This document shows, in pieces, positions 7,872 to 16,753 of a stretch of 50,619 bases of DNA. The translations under genes were made by a program, and so were the position numbers. The notes under the pieces were generated by a model that saw only the letters and a program-made list of their open reading frames with translations, made no database searches and had not been told where the DNA came from. Position 1 is the stretch's first letter. The number at the start of each line of letters is the position of its first letter. Location: assembly GCA_041658705.1 (NCBI GenBank), contig JBAZZT010000009.1, positions 1-50,619 of the forward strand, written 5' to 3'. Origin of the DNA: CAIKNB01 sp041658705. GTDB taxonomy: Bacteria; Patescibacteriota; Patescibacteriia; 2-12-FULL-60-25.

Positions 7872-8007
7872 ACTTTGATACCACGTCCCGCAGAGGGGAC
7901 CACTGGAGACTAAGTGACTCAAGCATGATTAAAACCGCAAGGTTTCACGGCTAAGCACGAGGCATCTCCAGTAGATTGCCGCTTGGCCAAATCGCCAAGC
8001 GTTTTTT
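7872..8007 (+). ncRNA. Candidate small structured RNA, 136 nt
   Basis: The RNA is bounded by a near-consensus promoter and a perfect terminator, with no coding frame. ACTGGAGA (7902-7909) pairs with TCTCCAGT (7965-7972). Inside, AAACC/GGTTT (7932-7945) caps the structure with a GCAA loop. Between the two stems are opposed unpaired strands of about 20 nt. A large central bubble flanked by two stems is the architecture of 6S RNA, but no sequence hallmark confirms this; the SRP RNA GGAA/AGCAG hallmark is absent. A separate 5' hairpin forms from GTCCC and GGGGAC (7885-7900). Identity unresolved. Confidence 0.55.
7980..8007 (+). terminator. Rho-independent terminator of the small RNA
   Basis: CGCTTGGC pairs perfectly with GCCAAGCG (loop CAAATC), followed by six T. 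Confidence 0.85.
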
Positions 8008-8341
8008 GACCCAAAAAAAGAGGTAGCCGCCGGCAAGTGCCTTGAAAGGGATTTGCCAGCGCCTGTCTCAAGAGTACCGGGAGAGGGCCGGCACTTCGAC
8101 AACAGAAGAATATTGCACGCATGGAATTTCATGCTCTAGCTTCCAGCTTCCAGCTTCCAGATTCTGGTTTCTGCTTCCAGCTAGCGTGATGGGATGTCAT
8201 ACGTGCAAGGCATAAAGTAAAGTACACAAATGTAAGCGTGTATATTAAATCCCCGCGATGCGCGAAAGCGAATCGACGGGGAAGCAATTCGTACACACCT
8301 GGGCTATCCGGCACGACTCGAGTAGGGTCGCGCATCCGGAT
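8008..8341 (+). other. Leader region upstream of 23S rRNA
   Basis: No protein gene is seen. The stretch contains a short tandem repeat of AGCTTCC words (about 8137-8160), an A-rich segment before TATATT (8240-8245) that is the best candidate -10 for the rRNA promoter, and a 5' processing arm. ATCCGGATGGCCGAAGCA (8334-8351) is nearly complementary to TGCTTCGGCCTTCCGGG at 12437-12453, forming the long stem that encloses 23S. No 16S rRNA or tRNA is present here. Confidence 0.5.
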
Positions 8342-8578
8342 GGCCGAAGCACATAAGGGCGTACGGTGGATGGCTTGGCAGAAGTGAGCCGATGAAGGAC
8401 GTCGCAGCCTGCGATAAGCCTCGGGGAGGTGGCTAGCAACCTTTGATCCGGGGATTTCCGAATGGGGTAACCTACGTTGGTGAAGCCAGCGTGCCCACGA
8501 CTGAATACATAGGTCGTGTGGAGGGAACCTGGGGAAGTGAAACATCTCAGTACCCAGTGGAAAAGAAAAAATTATAAC

Positions 8579-8633
8579 GCAGACTTCATGTCTCGCGCGA
8601 TCTTTCCTGGTCGCGGTGAGACATGATGTCTGC
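8579..8633 (+). other. Species-specific 23S helix expansion
   Basis: In the domain I region where E. coli has a short segment between GAAAAGAAA and GTAGCGGCGAGCGAA, there is a 55-nt near-perfect hairpin (GCAGAC...GTCTGC with ATGTCTC/GAGACAT inside). It is an expansion segment rather than an intron because it lacks a group I core. Confidence 0.7.
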
Positions 8634-9607
8634 ATGATTCCGTTAGTAGCGGCGAGCGAAAGCGGACAAGTCTAAATTATTTATGTGAACTCTTGCACCG
8701 AGTTGGACGCAAGTTTGACCGCGGGTAAGAGTGATGAGCTTGGGCTGTCGCATAGATGATGTTGTGGACGGGACGTTCGGCCCCCCAATGGGCCGGTATG
8801 TGAGTCGTGAAGCATAGCCGAATCCGCTGGAAAGCGGAACCAAAGACGGTGATAGTCCGGTAGGCGAAATGTTCTCATGCCGCATATGTCTTGATCCGAA
8901 GTACGACGGGGCTCGAGAAACCCCGCCGGAAGCAGCCATGACGATGTGGCAAGACTAAATACTCCTTCTGACCGATAGTGAACAAGTACAGTGATGGAAA
9001 GCTGAAAAGCAGCCCGGGAGGGCGATGAAATAGTATCTGAAACCGTACGCTTACAGAGAGTCACGGCGGGCGCAAGTCCGTTGTGGCGTTCCTATTGAAG
9101 AATGAGCCGACGAGTAAATTCTGCGCTGCTTGGTTAAGTTCCCGAGGGAACGGAGCCGCAGTGAAAGCGAGCCTGAATAGGGCGTGCTCTGCACCGTCAT
9201 GGTGCAGGGCGTCGTAGCGCAGATTTAACCCGAAACCGGGCGATCTAACCATGGCCAGGATGAAGGCTACCGAAAGGTAGCTGGAGGTCCGAACCCACGA
9301 GCCGTGCAACACTCGGGGATGAGTTGTGGTTAGCGGTGAAATTCCAATCGAGCTCGGTAATAGCTGGTTCTCCCTGAAATAGTTTTTGGACTAGCGTTGG
9401 TACATAGCGTCGCGGGGGTAGAGCACTGAATGGGAATAGGGGCGCAAGCCTACTGTTCCTAACCAAACTCCGAATACCGTGACGTGTTCCCAGCAGTCAG
9501 ACCGTGGGGGCTAAGCTCCATGTGTCAAAAGGGAAACAGCCCTAGATCGCAGATTAAGGTCCCTAAATGTATGCTAAGTGTAAAAGGCGGTCGGTTAGCT
9601 TGGACAA

Positions 9608-9669
<62 letters not shown>

Positions 9670-10478
9670 TTCCCGGCGCCGAAAACTTACCGGGGCTAAG
9701 CATACTACCGAAGTCGCGAGTTCTGCCCCGCATTTATGCGGGGAGGGCGGTAAGGGAGCATTCGCATCTGCGCTGAAGCGGAAGGCGTGAGCCACCGTGG
9801 AGCGTTGCGAAGTGAGAATGTCGGCATAAGTAGCAAAAAGACGGGTGAAAATCCCGTCCACCGTAAACCCAAGGTTTCCAGGGCAACGCGAATCGTCCCT
9901 GGGTTAGCCGGTCCTAAGGCGAGGCCGAAAGGCGTAGTCGATGGATAGCAGGTTAATATTCCTGCGCTGCCTGTAAGTTTCAATGGAGTGACGTGTTCTT
10001 GCATCTCCCGAGGATCCCGGAATGATCCTTTGGGCGCGAAGGGGTGTTGGGTAGGAAAATCCGCCCAGCATAAGCCTCGTTGCGATCGCCAGTCTGACGC
10101 AAGTCGGGCCAGGGGAGAGAATGGGGCACCTAGAAAAACTTCTAGAGTTAACTTGCAGGCATCCGTACCGCAAACCGACACAGGTGGGTGGGCGTAAGTG
10201 TGCTAAGGTGTACGAGAGAACCCGTGTGTAGGAACTCGGCAATACAACGGCCGTAACTTCGGGATAAGGCCTGGCTGTCGCAAGACAGCCTTCAACAAAA
10301 GACGCAAACCGACTGTTTACCAAAAACACAGCTTCCTGCTAAACCGCAAGGTGATGTATAGGAAGTGATGCCTGGCCAGTGTCAGAACGTCAAGCGGAGA
10401 AGTCATCCGGATTTATCCGGGGCAGCTTTGAAGCCAAGCGCTGATGAACGCCGGCGATAACTATAATCGTCCTAAGGT

Positions 10479-10775
10479 GAAATTATTCGTTGCTTTAGTG
10501 AGGTGAGAGCCCTCTTTCGAACTCCGAATGCCTCGGAGACGTAGAAAAAAATTTGGCCATATGCTGGAACATCTGCGCATGTCGAAGTACCGCAAGGTGA
10601 CAATCTTCGACCGAAGCAGACAATCAGCAGGGAAGATCTAGATCGACTAGAAACCCTCAGAGACTACATGCCAGACCCCGATCGATGATTGGGGAAGATA
10701 TAGTCCGATCTGCATGGCGACATGCAGAACGCGGCAGAAATGACCGCGTTCCGCCTATGGCGGATAACAAACCAG
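10479..10775 (+). mobile_element. Group I intron 1 in 23S (site 1931), no ORF
   Basis: The exon CCTAAGGT ends at 10478 and the conserved AGCGAAATTCC resumes at 10776, so 297 nt are inserted after U1931 (E. coli numbering). The insert has the conserved core: AATCAGCAGGGA (10622-10633), the R element TCAGAGACTACA (10657-10668) and the S element AAGATATAGTCC (10694-10705). The upstream exon ends in U and the intron in G, as group I splicing requires. It encodes no protein of its own. Confidence 0.9.
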
Positions 10776-10795
10776 AGCGAAATTCCTTGTCGGGT

Positions 10796-11534
10796 GAACC
10801 AAGTGTTCCACGAAAAAGTGGTCGGACAACACTCGCCCGAACATTGCAGCGATGCGATGACAGCAAACTGACTCATAACGGTGAATCCCACACTCGCGAG
10901 ACGATCGCGGACGGGAAATACCGTGGGAATCCAGATATGAAATATATGGAACCCGTAACGACTGACCCGAAAGGGGAGAGCCGCAAGACTGCGGCTAACA
11001 CGTCAGCCCTTGCAAAAGATACATCGTCCAAGAAGTTAGATGGTTCGTATGTGACAGGATTTACAGATGGGGAGGGAAGTTTCCTGGTCTCGTTCAATCG
11101 GAGATCTGGTCTTGCGACGGGCATCGAAGTCCGTCCAAGCTTCACGATCAGCCAGCATGAACGGAATAAGGAGATCCTTCTTCGCCTCGCATCGTTCTTT
11201 CGATGCGGTGGCCTTCGATTCGATAAACACGATCGAACGATCAAGTTTGAAGTGCGCTCACTTTCCGATCTCCATGGAAAGATAATTCCGCATTTCAAAC
11301 GGCATCCGTTACAAACGTCGAAGAAACAAGATTTCGAACGATTCGAGATTGTCTGTTCGCTCATGCGGCAGAATCAACATCGTTCAATCGATGGTCTTCG
11401 GCGCATAATCGATCTCTCGTATGAGATGAACAATCTCGGCGCGAGACGCTACGATAAATCTTCGCTTCTACAGATGATGAGCAAGGTGAAAGTATAGTCT
11501 GATCTCTACGGAAACGTAGAGTTAACATCAATTG
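10796..11534 (+). mobile_element. Group I intron 2 in 23S (site 1951), with LAGLIDADG ORF
   Basis: Only 20 nt of exon (10776-10795) separate this from intron 1. The second insertion follows U1951; the exon resumes at GAGTTCCGACC (11535) or one base later. The insert of about 739 nt contains a LAGLIDADG reading frame that ends inside the S-like element (AAAGTATAGTCT, near 11489-11500). A candidate R partner, AACGACTGACC, lies near 10958. Termini are inferred from alignment to conserved 23S sequence; the core is less canonical than that of intron 1. Confidence 0.85.
10937..11497 (+). CDS. LAGLIDADG homing endonuclease in the 23S intron
   Basis: The 186-residue product has one LAGLIDADG helix (YVTGFTDGEGSF, about residues 33-44), followed by the family pattern SFNRRSG...VRPSFTISQHERNKEILLRL, a second half with FKRHPLQTSKK and a helical C terminus. 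Single-motif proteins of this class act as homodimers that cut the intronless allele to spread the intron. The open frame continues upstream through the mini-exon and intron 1, so the start is uncertain; ATG 10937 (or 10946) is the last Met well before the domain. It is complete with no frameshift, so the intron may still be mobile. Confidence 0.9.
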   Translation: MKYMEPVTTDPKGESRKTAANTSALAKDTSSKKLDGSYVTGFTDGEGSFLVSFNRRSGLATGIEVRPSFTISQHERNKEILLRLASFFRCGGLRFDKHDRTIKFEVRSLSDLHGKIIPHFKRHPLQTSKKQDFERFEIVCSLMRQNQHRSIDGLRRIIDLSYEMNNLGARRYDKSSLLQMMSKVKV

Positions 11535-12050
11535 GAGTTCCGACCCGCACGAATGGCATAACGAGTTTGCGACTGTCTCCACATGGGACTCGGCGAAATT
11601 GCAAGTGGGGTGAAGATGCCCTGTACGCGCAGTCAGACGAAAAGACCCCGTGAAGCTTTACTATAACTTGATATTGGGTCGCTGTTTTGTATGTTCAGAA
11701 TAGGTGGGAGCCTTCGGGCGACAGTGAGATACCACTCTTACACTATAGCGATTCTCATTCCTGACCGTGAATCCGGTTGGGGAGACAGTATCTGGTGGGT
11801 AGTTTAACTGGGGCGGTTGCCTCCTAAAAGGTAACGGAGGCGTTCACTAAGGTCGGCTAGGTACGGATGGAAATCGTACCGATTCCGCAATGGGATAAGC
11901 CGGCTTGACTGCGAGACCAACAAGTCGAGCAGACGCGAAAGCGGGACATAGTGATCCGACCGTACGATATCGGACGGCGGAAGCTCAACGGATAAAAGCT
12001 ACTCCGGGGATAACAGGCTGATCGCGCCCAAGCGTCCACAGCGACGGCGC

Positions 12051-12087
<37 letters not shown>

Positions 12088-12122
12088 ACTGAAGAAGGCC
12101 CCAAGGGTTTGGCTGTTCGCCA

Positions 12123-12174
<52 letters not shown>

Positions 12175-12448
12175 CTGTCTACTGTGCGCGTGGAACATTG
12201 AGAAGGCGATTCTCTAGTACGAGAGGACCGAGAATCACGAACCTCTAGTGCACCTGCTGTCCTACCAAGGGCACCGCAGGGTAGCTACGTTCGGCACGGA
12301 TAAACGCTGAAAGCATCTAAGCGTGAAGCCGTCTTCAAGATTAATGTTCGTCATAGGACCCTCCGAGACCAGGAGGTTGATAGGCCGTAGGTGTAAGGCG
12401 TGAGAGCGCTTGAGCCGAACGGTACTAATAGTCCAATGCTTCGGCCTT

Positions 12449-12667
12449 CCGGGAATGAAAATTTCGGATGGCAGGTGTGTCACGTCGCTCTTGAGCGACA
12501 TGATCGAAGCGAATTGCTGGATTTATGCCTTGCACATACGACCTCCTGTCAGGAGAGTCGAAAGTGAAAAGTCTAAAGTCAAAAGTCTTCGATTCCGACT
12601 TTCCACTTTAGACTTTCGACTAATTTCGCCTTCGATCCCGTAGCCCGACGCAAGTCGGACTCATCGG
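12449..12667 (+). other. 23S-5S spacer with AAAGTC word-repeat hairpin
   Basis: The spacer carries no tRNA. It holds the 3' processing arm of 23S (to 12453), a small hairpin TCGCTC/GAGCGA (12485-12499) and an imperfect inverted repeat at about 12556-12622, built from tandem words such as GAAAGT, AAAGTC and TAAAGT on the left with their complements on the right. Similar word-repeat DNA recurs at 28850 and 38365. Confidence 0.6.
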
Positions 12668-12786
<119 letters not shown>

Positions 12787-12791
12787 CTAAA

Positions 12792-12820
12792 CAAAAACAC
12801 CAGTAATACACTGGTGTTTT
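12792..12820 (+). terminator. Rho-independent terminator of the 23S-5S unit
   Basis: AAAAACACCAGT and ACTGGTGTTTTT pair around a short TAATAC loop, with the T run built into the right arm. Confidence 0.9.
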
Positions 12821-12898
12821 TGCATTCCAGAAAACCCCGGGTGCCACGGAGCGGAACCCGGGGAGGAGGTCATTAGGTTTTTTCGCATGAACATCCCT

Positions 12899-14032
12899 TT
12901 ACTTCTCAAAGAGATGCAGATATTCCGAAAAGACAAACGAACGATTCCGCTTAAAGCCCGTACTTTCTTTTAATATCTTCTTCTTTTCAAAGAGTTTGAG
13001 CAAGGTAATCGCAGATTGTGGTGTAATCTCTAACCACTGTGCAGCCTGTTTGCTGTTCACGATTGGTTGAGTGTATAGCCTTTGTAGGAGTTCTCGGCTA
13101 ACTTGAGCCCGTCGGCCGAATGTAAGCAAACGACGCTCGACGGATTCGCGCAGATCAATAATTTTTTGGAAAGTTTCGGTTCCGCGTTTGGCAGTTTCCG
13201 CTATACCGACAAGGAAAAACCGCAACCAGTGCTCAATATCGTTTGAAACTCTCACCCGGGTAAGTGCGTCATAGTATTTACCTTTATTGCGTTCAAAAAA
13301 ATCAGATAGGTACAGCGTAGGTTTGCTTAACATCCCTTTATTCACCAAATAGAGGGTAATTAGAAGCCGACCAATGCGTCCATTCCCATCAAGAAATGGA
13401 TGGATGGTTTCGAACTGATAGTGGGTTATGGCGATTCGAATCAGATGAGGAACTTCGATTTTTTTATCATGCCAGAATTTTTGAAGGTCGCTAAGCAACT
13501 CCGGCATCTCGGTTGGGTGTGGTGGGATGAACATGGCATCCTTGAGCGTTGCCCCGCCTATCCAGTTTTGGCTTATGCGGATTTCGCCTGGCGTCTTGTG
13601 TTTACCCCGAACGCCGGAGAGGAGGATCTTATGTGTTTCCTTTAAGAGACGAATCGATAGCGGTATCCGTGATAGTTCTTTGACGGCAAAGTTCATTGCC
13701 TTCGTGTAGTTTTGTACTTCTGACCAATCATCTCGGCGTTCGGGATCAATTTCTTCTTCGGGCAAGAGCGCTTCATCCATGCCGGTTCTTGTGCCTTCGA
13801 TGCGACTTGAGGTGATAGCTTCCTTGAAGACGTGCATACGGATGAAGAAGTCCACATCTGGAACAAGGCGAGAAAATGCGTTTAGTTCGGCAAGATACCG
13901 CGTTGCTTCTTCAAGAAGGACATCAATCCTTGGATCAGCCCATGCGAAAGGGCGATCGATCGTTGTCGGGCTGAAACTCTTGTATTGATCTTGCTGGCGG
14001 TAAAGACCAGCTTTGAATGTGTTGCCTGACAT
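12899..14032 (-). CDS. Fic-domain AMP-transferase
   Basis: This 377-residue protein has the Fic core HPFLDGNGRIGR (near residue 205), which uses ATP to attach AMP to a Ser, Thr or Tyr on a target protein. An SSRIEGT motif near residue 75 matches the inhibitory [ST]xxxE[GN] helix placed N-terminal to the core (class II), whose Glu blocks ATP binding. An N-terminal Fic_N-like region and a C-terminal winged-helix-like segment (AAQWLEITPQSAITLLKLFE) complete the usual architecture. Base composition is visibly more AT-rich than its neighbours, and it sits just after the rRNA unit, suggesting horizontal acquisition. Target unknown. Confidence 0.93.
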   Translation of the reverse strand: MSGNTFKAGLYRQQDQYKSFSPTTIDRPFAWADPRIDVLLEEATRYLAELNAFSRLVPDVDFFIRMHVFKEAITSSRIEGTRTGMDEALLPEEEIDPERRDDWSEVQNYTKAMNFAVKELSRIPLSIRLLKETHKILLSGVRGKHKTPGEIRISQNWIGGATLKDAMFIPPHPTEMPELLSDLQKFWHDKKIEVPHLIRIAITHYQFETIHPFLDGNGRIGRLLITLYLVNKGMLSKPTLYLSDFFERNKGKYYDALTRVRVSNDIEHWLRFFLVGIAETAKRGTETFQKIIDLRESVERRLLTFGRRAQVSRELLQRLYTQPIVNSKQAAQWLEITPQSAITLLKLFEKKKILKESTGFKRNRSFVFSEYLHLFEK

Positions 14033-14069
14033 AGTCGTTTGAACTTTTCTTATGAAAAACTGTATTTAA

Positions 14070-14098
14070 AGTTTACGTCGTAACTTTTAATATGTCAA
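14070..14098 (-). promoter_or_regulatory. Promoter of the Fic gene
   Basis: On the minus strand TTGACA (14093-14098), 17 bases, TAAACT (14070-14075); predicted leader of about 30 bases. Confidence 0.65.
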
Positions 14099-14171
14099 AT
14101 TATACGAAAAGGCGTGTCTTCTTTCACCTCACTGATTAATTATCTATCTGCCGCCTATGAAGCGGTGAAAA

Positions 14172-14216
14172 ATAAAGACCGCACCCCGAGACCGAAGCCG
14201 CGGGGTGCGGTTTCGG
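14172..14216 (-). terminator. Terminator of the VOC-like gene
   Basis: On the minus strand ACCGCACCCCG pairs with CGGGGTGCGGT, then CTTTATTTTT. The same stem words recur in the terminator at 15249. Confidence 0.8.
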
Positions 14217-14231
14217 TTGAGGTGCGGTGCG

Positions 14232-14666
14232 TCAGCGTGGTTGAAGAGCGGCGTGGAGTGAGCGGTGCAGCTCCAGGATTTGCTCCGGTATCTGATCCAG
14301 GCGCACGCAGACATTCTCGCCGAGGTACGTCCGATCGATTTCCAGCCCATCGTAGCCGGCGGTCGATCGGCTGAACGGGACGTGGCGCGACTCGAGCCAC
14401 GCGGCCGCAGCCTCGAGATCGTCGACCCACATCACGATGTGGCCGGTCAATTTTCCCTTGTCGAGGGTGTCGATCATGAGCCCGGTGTATTCAGGCGGCG
14501 TACCGACGCAGAGTATGTCGTCGTCCAGCATCTCGATGGTCTTCACCACCGGCGCGGTGCCGAGGACTTCGACCCACAATCGGCCCAGAAAGGAGCGGTT
14601 AAGCACCCCGAGGGTGCAGGTATTGACCCACAGGATTTTGAATGACGGACTCGAATTTTTCTCCAT
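14232..14666 (-). CDS. VOC (glyoxalase/bleomycin-resistance) superfamily-like protein
   Basis: A 144-residue protein with the beta-alpha-beta-beta-beta pattern of the VOC fold: an N-terminal strand (FKILWVNTCTLGV), a helix, LGTAPVVKTIEML, DDILCVGTPPEYTGLMIDT, then HIVMWVDDLEAAAAWLESRHVPF in the middle and a C-terminal strand ending NVCVRLDQIPEQILEL. The metal ligands of true glyoxalases are not clearly present, so it may be a binding or resistance-type member. It has a strong AGGAGGAACAG ribosome site and its own terminator. Substrate unknown. Confidence 0.6.
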   Translation of the reverse strand: MEKNSSPSFKILWVNTCTLGVLNRSFLGRLWVEVLGTAPVVKTIEMLDDDILCVGTPPEYTGLMIDTLDKGKLTGHIVMWVDDLEAAAAWLESRHVPFSRSTAGYDGLEIDRTYLGENVCVRLDQIPEQILELHRSLHAALQPR

Positions 14667-14742
14667 CTGTTCCTCCTGCTGGGGAGCTTAGGCATGACCC
14701 GCGGGTTTATCAACCCAGGCGGGTATCCTTATCCGCTTAAAA

Positions 14743-14784
14743 GAAAAGCCGCTCCGAGAGATGGTTTCTCTGGGAGCGGCAAGA
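14743..14784 (-). terminator. Terminator of the 120-aa gene
   Basis: On the minus strand GCCGCTCC pairs with GGAGCGGC (inner AGAGA/TCTCT also pairs), followed by TTTTCTTTT. Confidence 0.85.
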
Positions 14785-14788
14785 GCAC

Positions 14789-15151
14789 TCAAGCTTGTTC
14801 GGCGGCTTCGAGGAGCGCTTTGAGGTCGCTCACGATGATTGACACGCTCCAGGCGTGAAAACGCACATCTTCGAATTGGGCCCTGCTCATGAGATCGATG
14901 CCGAGCGCTTTGTCCAGCGCCTTGATCTTCAGGCGATCACCTTCGTTGAGCTTGTCGCCCTCGGTTCCGAGGATGTACAGCGCGTCGCCCAGCCCGGTCT
15001 TCTCGAGCCCCGTATCGAGGTTTTTGATGCATTCCTCGACCCATTCTAAGGCTTCCCGTTCGAGCTTGGCAGTCTTCTCCGCTGCCAATTCCGCTTCACT
15101 AGCCTTGATTCTTTTCAACAGTTTCTTGCCATTATCGGTCAGCATGGGCAC
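14789..15151 (-). CDS. Hypothetical helical protein, 120 aa
   Basis: A 120-residue all-helical, charged protein: MPMLTDNGKKLLKRIKASEA, then a Glu/Lys-rich helix and a C-terminal helix ending in LKALLEAAEQA. There is no signal peptide or membrane segment. It has its own near-perfect promoter, an AAGGAAGG ribosome site and a terminator, so it is a monocistronic real gene. No family recognised. Its size resembles DGR Avd proteins, but it lacks their basic character and I do not call it one. Confidence 0.7.
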   Translation of the reverse strand: MPMLTDNGKKLLKRIKASEAELAAEKTAKLEREALEWVEECIKNLDTGLEKTGLGDALYILGTEGDKLNEGDRLKIKALDKALGIDLMSRAQFEDVRFHAWSVSIIVSDLKALLEAAEQA

Positions 15152-15187
15152 CTTCCTTGCGTCTGCGTTTCAGAAAAGGACAGGTCA

Positions 15188-15216
15188 TATATAGCCTAAA
15201 TCAGGCTTTCTGTCAA
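15188..15216 (-). promoter_or_regulatory. Promoter of the 120-aa gene
   Basis: On the minus strand TTGACA (15211-15216), 17 bases, TATATA (15188-15193). Confidence 0.75.
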
Positions 15217-15248
15217 GAATCTGCAGGCGTATTTCCCTTGGGACAAAA

Positions 15249-15292
15249 AACCGCACCCCGAGACCGAGATGCGGTTTGGGTGCGGTGCGGTC
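15249..15292 (-). terminator. Terminator of the GNAT gene
   Basis: On the minus strand the GCACCGCACCC...CGGGGTGCGGT hairpin is followed by TTTTTTG, directly after the acetyltransferase stop. Confidence 0.8.
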
Positions 15293-15854
15293 AGGGGATT
15301 TTGCCGGTGAGGATGATGCGTTGGTCTGGCATGGCGCAGCGGATGCCGTCGACGAGCTTCGTCGATTCGACTTCCTGCGTCGCGACGATCTTGAAATCCA
15401 AGCGTTCGAAGATCAGGCGGATGATGGGTTGGTTGATTGAGGTGCGCACCGCGGATTCGGCGTAGCCTCGTTCGCGCGCCAGCGCAAAACATTTTTTGAG
15501 CAGTGTTTGCGAGATGTGACGGTTGCGCACTGACGCGGCGACGAACAGCTCGCTAAAGTAGAAGTGCTTGTCCGCCTGCGCCGGCAGCAGCGCGACGATG
15601 TCGGCTTTACGTTTGAGGTCAAAGCCTACGAAGCCGCCGACCAGTTCGCCGTTGATTTTTGCCACCAGGAAGATGATGTCGGGCCACGTAAGCATGTCGC
15701 TGAATTCACACACGAGTTCCTCCGGGTCGAACGTCTCGAACCAGGGCGGTTCGGCGAAGCAAGTCCGGTAGAGCGCGACCGTGGCGGCCACGTCTGACGG
15801 CATGCAGCTGCGGATGACGATGGGGGAGTTGTCGATGACGAGCGAATTATCCAT
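15291..15854 (-). CDS. GNAT-family N-acetyltransferase
   Basis: A 187-residue protein of the GNAT fold, which transfers acetyl from acetyl-CoA to an amine. Visible are the N-terminal IVIRSCMPSDVAATVALYR, the central INGELVGGFVGFD strands, FYFSELFVAASVRNRHISQTLLKKCFALARERGY corresponding to motif A (the usual Q/RxxGxG/A loop is degenerate as VRNRHIS), and the C-terminal LIFERLDFKIVA. The start at 15854 is chosen because AAAGGAG lies eight bases upstream; a ten-codon longer frame has none. It lies 94 bases downstream of the AspA-like gene. Substrate unknown. Confidence 0.85.
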   Translation of the reverse strand: MDNSLVIDNSPIVIRSCMPSDVAATVALYRTCFAEPPWFETFDPEELVCEFSDMLTWPDIIFLVAKINGELVGGFVGFDLKRKADIVALLPAQADKHFYFSELFVAASVRNRHISQTLLKKCFALARERGYAESAVRTSINQPIIRLIFERLDFKIVATQEVESTKLVDGIRCAMPDQRIILTGKIP

Positions 15855-15947
15855 GGTCGGAATCTCCTTTTGACGGCTGACCAAGTTCAGCGCGTTTCAG
15901 GTCGGCACCTCGATGAGTTGCCGACGTATACGCGCCGAGTGCCGCGT

Positions 15948-16682
15948 TCAGATGGAGAACCTATCCTGCGGATTTTCGATTCGACGCATCTTGTAACAAG
16001 TTATGCCGTTCATTCCCTGATACTGACCGACGAGAAGCGGAAAGAAGGTTTCATCATCGACGGTCGTCTCGGTGAACTCGTCGAGTTTGTCCACGAGCTC
16101 CGCCTTCGTAAGCGAACCGTAGACTTCATAGAATGTCGCCAGCTCAACGCGCTTTTCGGCGCATTCTTCCGGGTCCGTGTTGATGCGCCGGAGAAAATCT
16201 TCGAGGCTGGCGACAAGCTTCTCGCGCACTTTCGGCATGTCTTTTGGTCCGCATTCTATTTCCACTCCGCACGGGACGTATTCGCTTAGCGGACCTGACA
16301 ATTCCGCCGAGAAGCTGGGCCAGATGACGATGCGCGGGATGCGCAGACGAAGTGCGAGTTCGATGTTTTTTCTTTTTGGATTGGTTACGATGACGAAGAT
16401 GCCGGTGGCGGCGCTCGTGCCGTGCAGATCGATGGTCCAACGGTAGTCTTGGGCCAGGCGGATGATTTCGGCGGCACGGCGCGCGGCGAATTTAGTCGAG
16501 CGGATATCTCCGGGCGCGCTGCGGTTCAGGTTGCCTTCGAACTCGCGCTTTCCGGCTTGCAACGCGGGCGGATTGCCGATGATCCAGTCGAAGACTCTGC
16601 TGCGCGATTCCAATTCGCGAAGAGCTTCCACGCCGATGGGTTCGTCTCCGTGCGTGCCGCCGATGAACAGAAGTTGTTTCAT
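15948..16682 (-). CDS. Succinylglutamate desuccinylase/aspartoacylase-family zinc hydrolase
   Basis: A 244-residue protein of the AspA/AstE branch of M14-like zinc hydrolases. It begins MKQLLFIGGTHGDEPIG, where HGDE supplies His and Glu zinc ligands. An NLNRSAPGD stretch lies near residue 50 (family NxNR substrate-binding motif) and TIDLHGT near 83 supplies the third ligand. A VEIECGPKD stretch near 140 probably carries the catalytic Glu. Family members deacylate N-acylated amino acids such as N-acetylaspartate or N-succinylglutamate; no arginine-degradation genes are nearby to favour one. It may be co-transcribed with the GNAT gene downstream. Confidence 0.88.
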   Translation of the reverse strand: MKQLLFIGGTHGDEPIGVEALRELESRSRVFDWIIGNPPALQAGKREFEGNLNRSAPGDIRSTKFAARRAAEIIRLAQDYRWTIDLHGTSAATGIFVIVTNPKRKNIELALRLRIPRIVIWPSFSAELSGPLSEYVPCGVEIECGPKDMPKVREKLVASLEDFLRRINTDPEECAEKRVELATFYEVYGSLTKAELVDKLDEFTETTVDDETFFPLLVGQYQGMNGITCYKMRRIENPQDRFSI

Positions 16683-16705
16683 ATGAAGTCGCTAAATGGA
16701 TAGAC

Positions 16706-16733
16706 AAAACCCCTCCGGGAAAAGAGGGGTTTT
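16706..16733. terminator. Bidirectional terminator
   Basis: AAAACCCCTC and GAGGGGTTTT pair around CGGGAAAA; A and T runs on either side let it work in both directions. It separates the AspA-like gene's upstream region from the end of the TrpR-like gene. Confidence 0.75.
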
Positions 16734-16753
16734 CATGTTCCGTCAGACGGAAC

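Noticed and set aside
14789..15151. 120-residue protein as the DGR accessory protein Avd
   Set aside because: The size is similar, but it is acidic rather than strongly basic and lies far from the template; nothing specific supports it.
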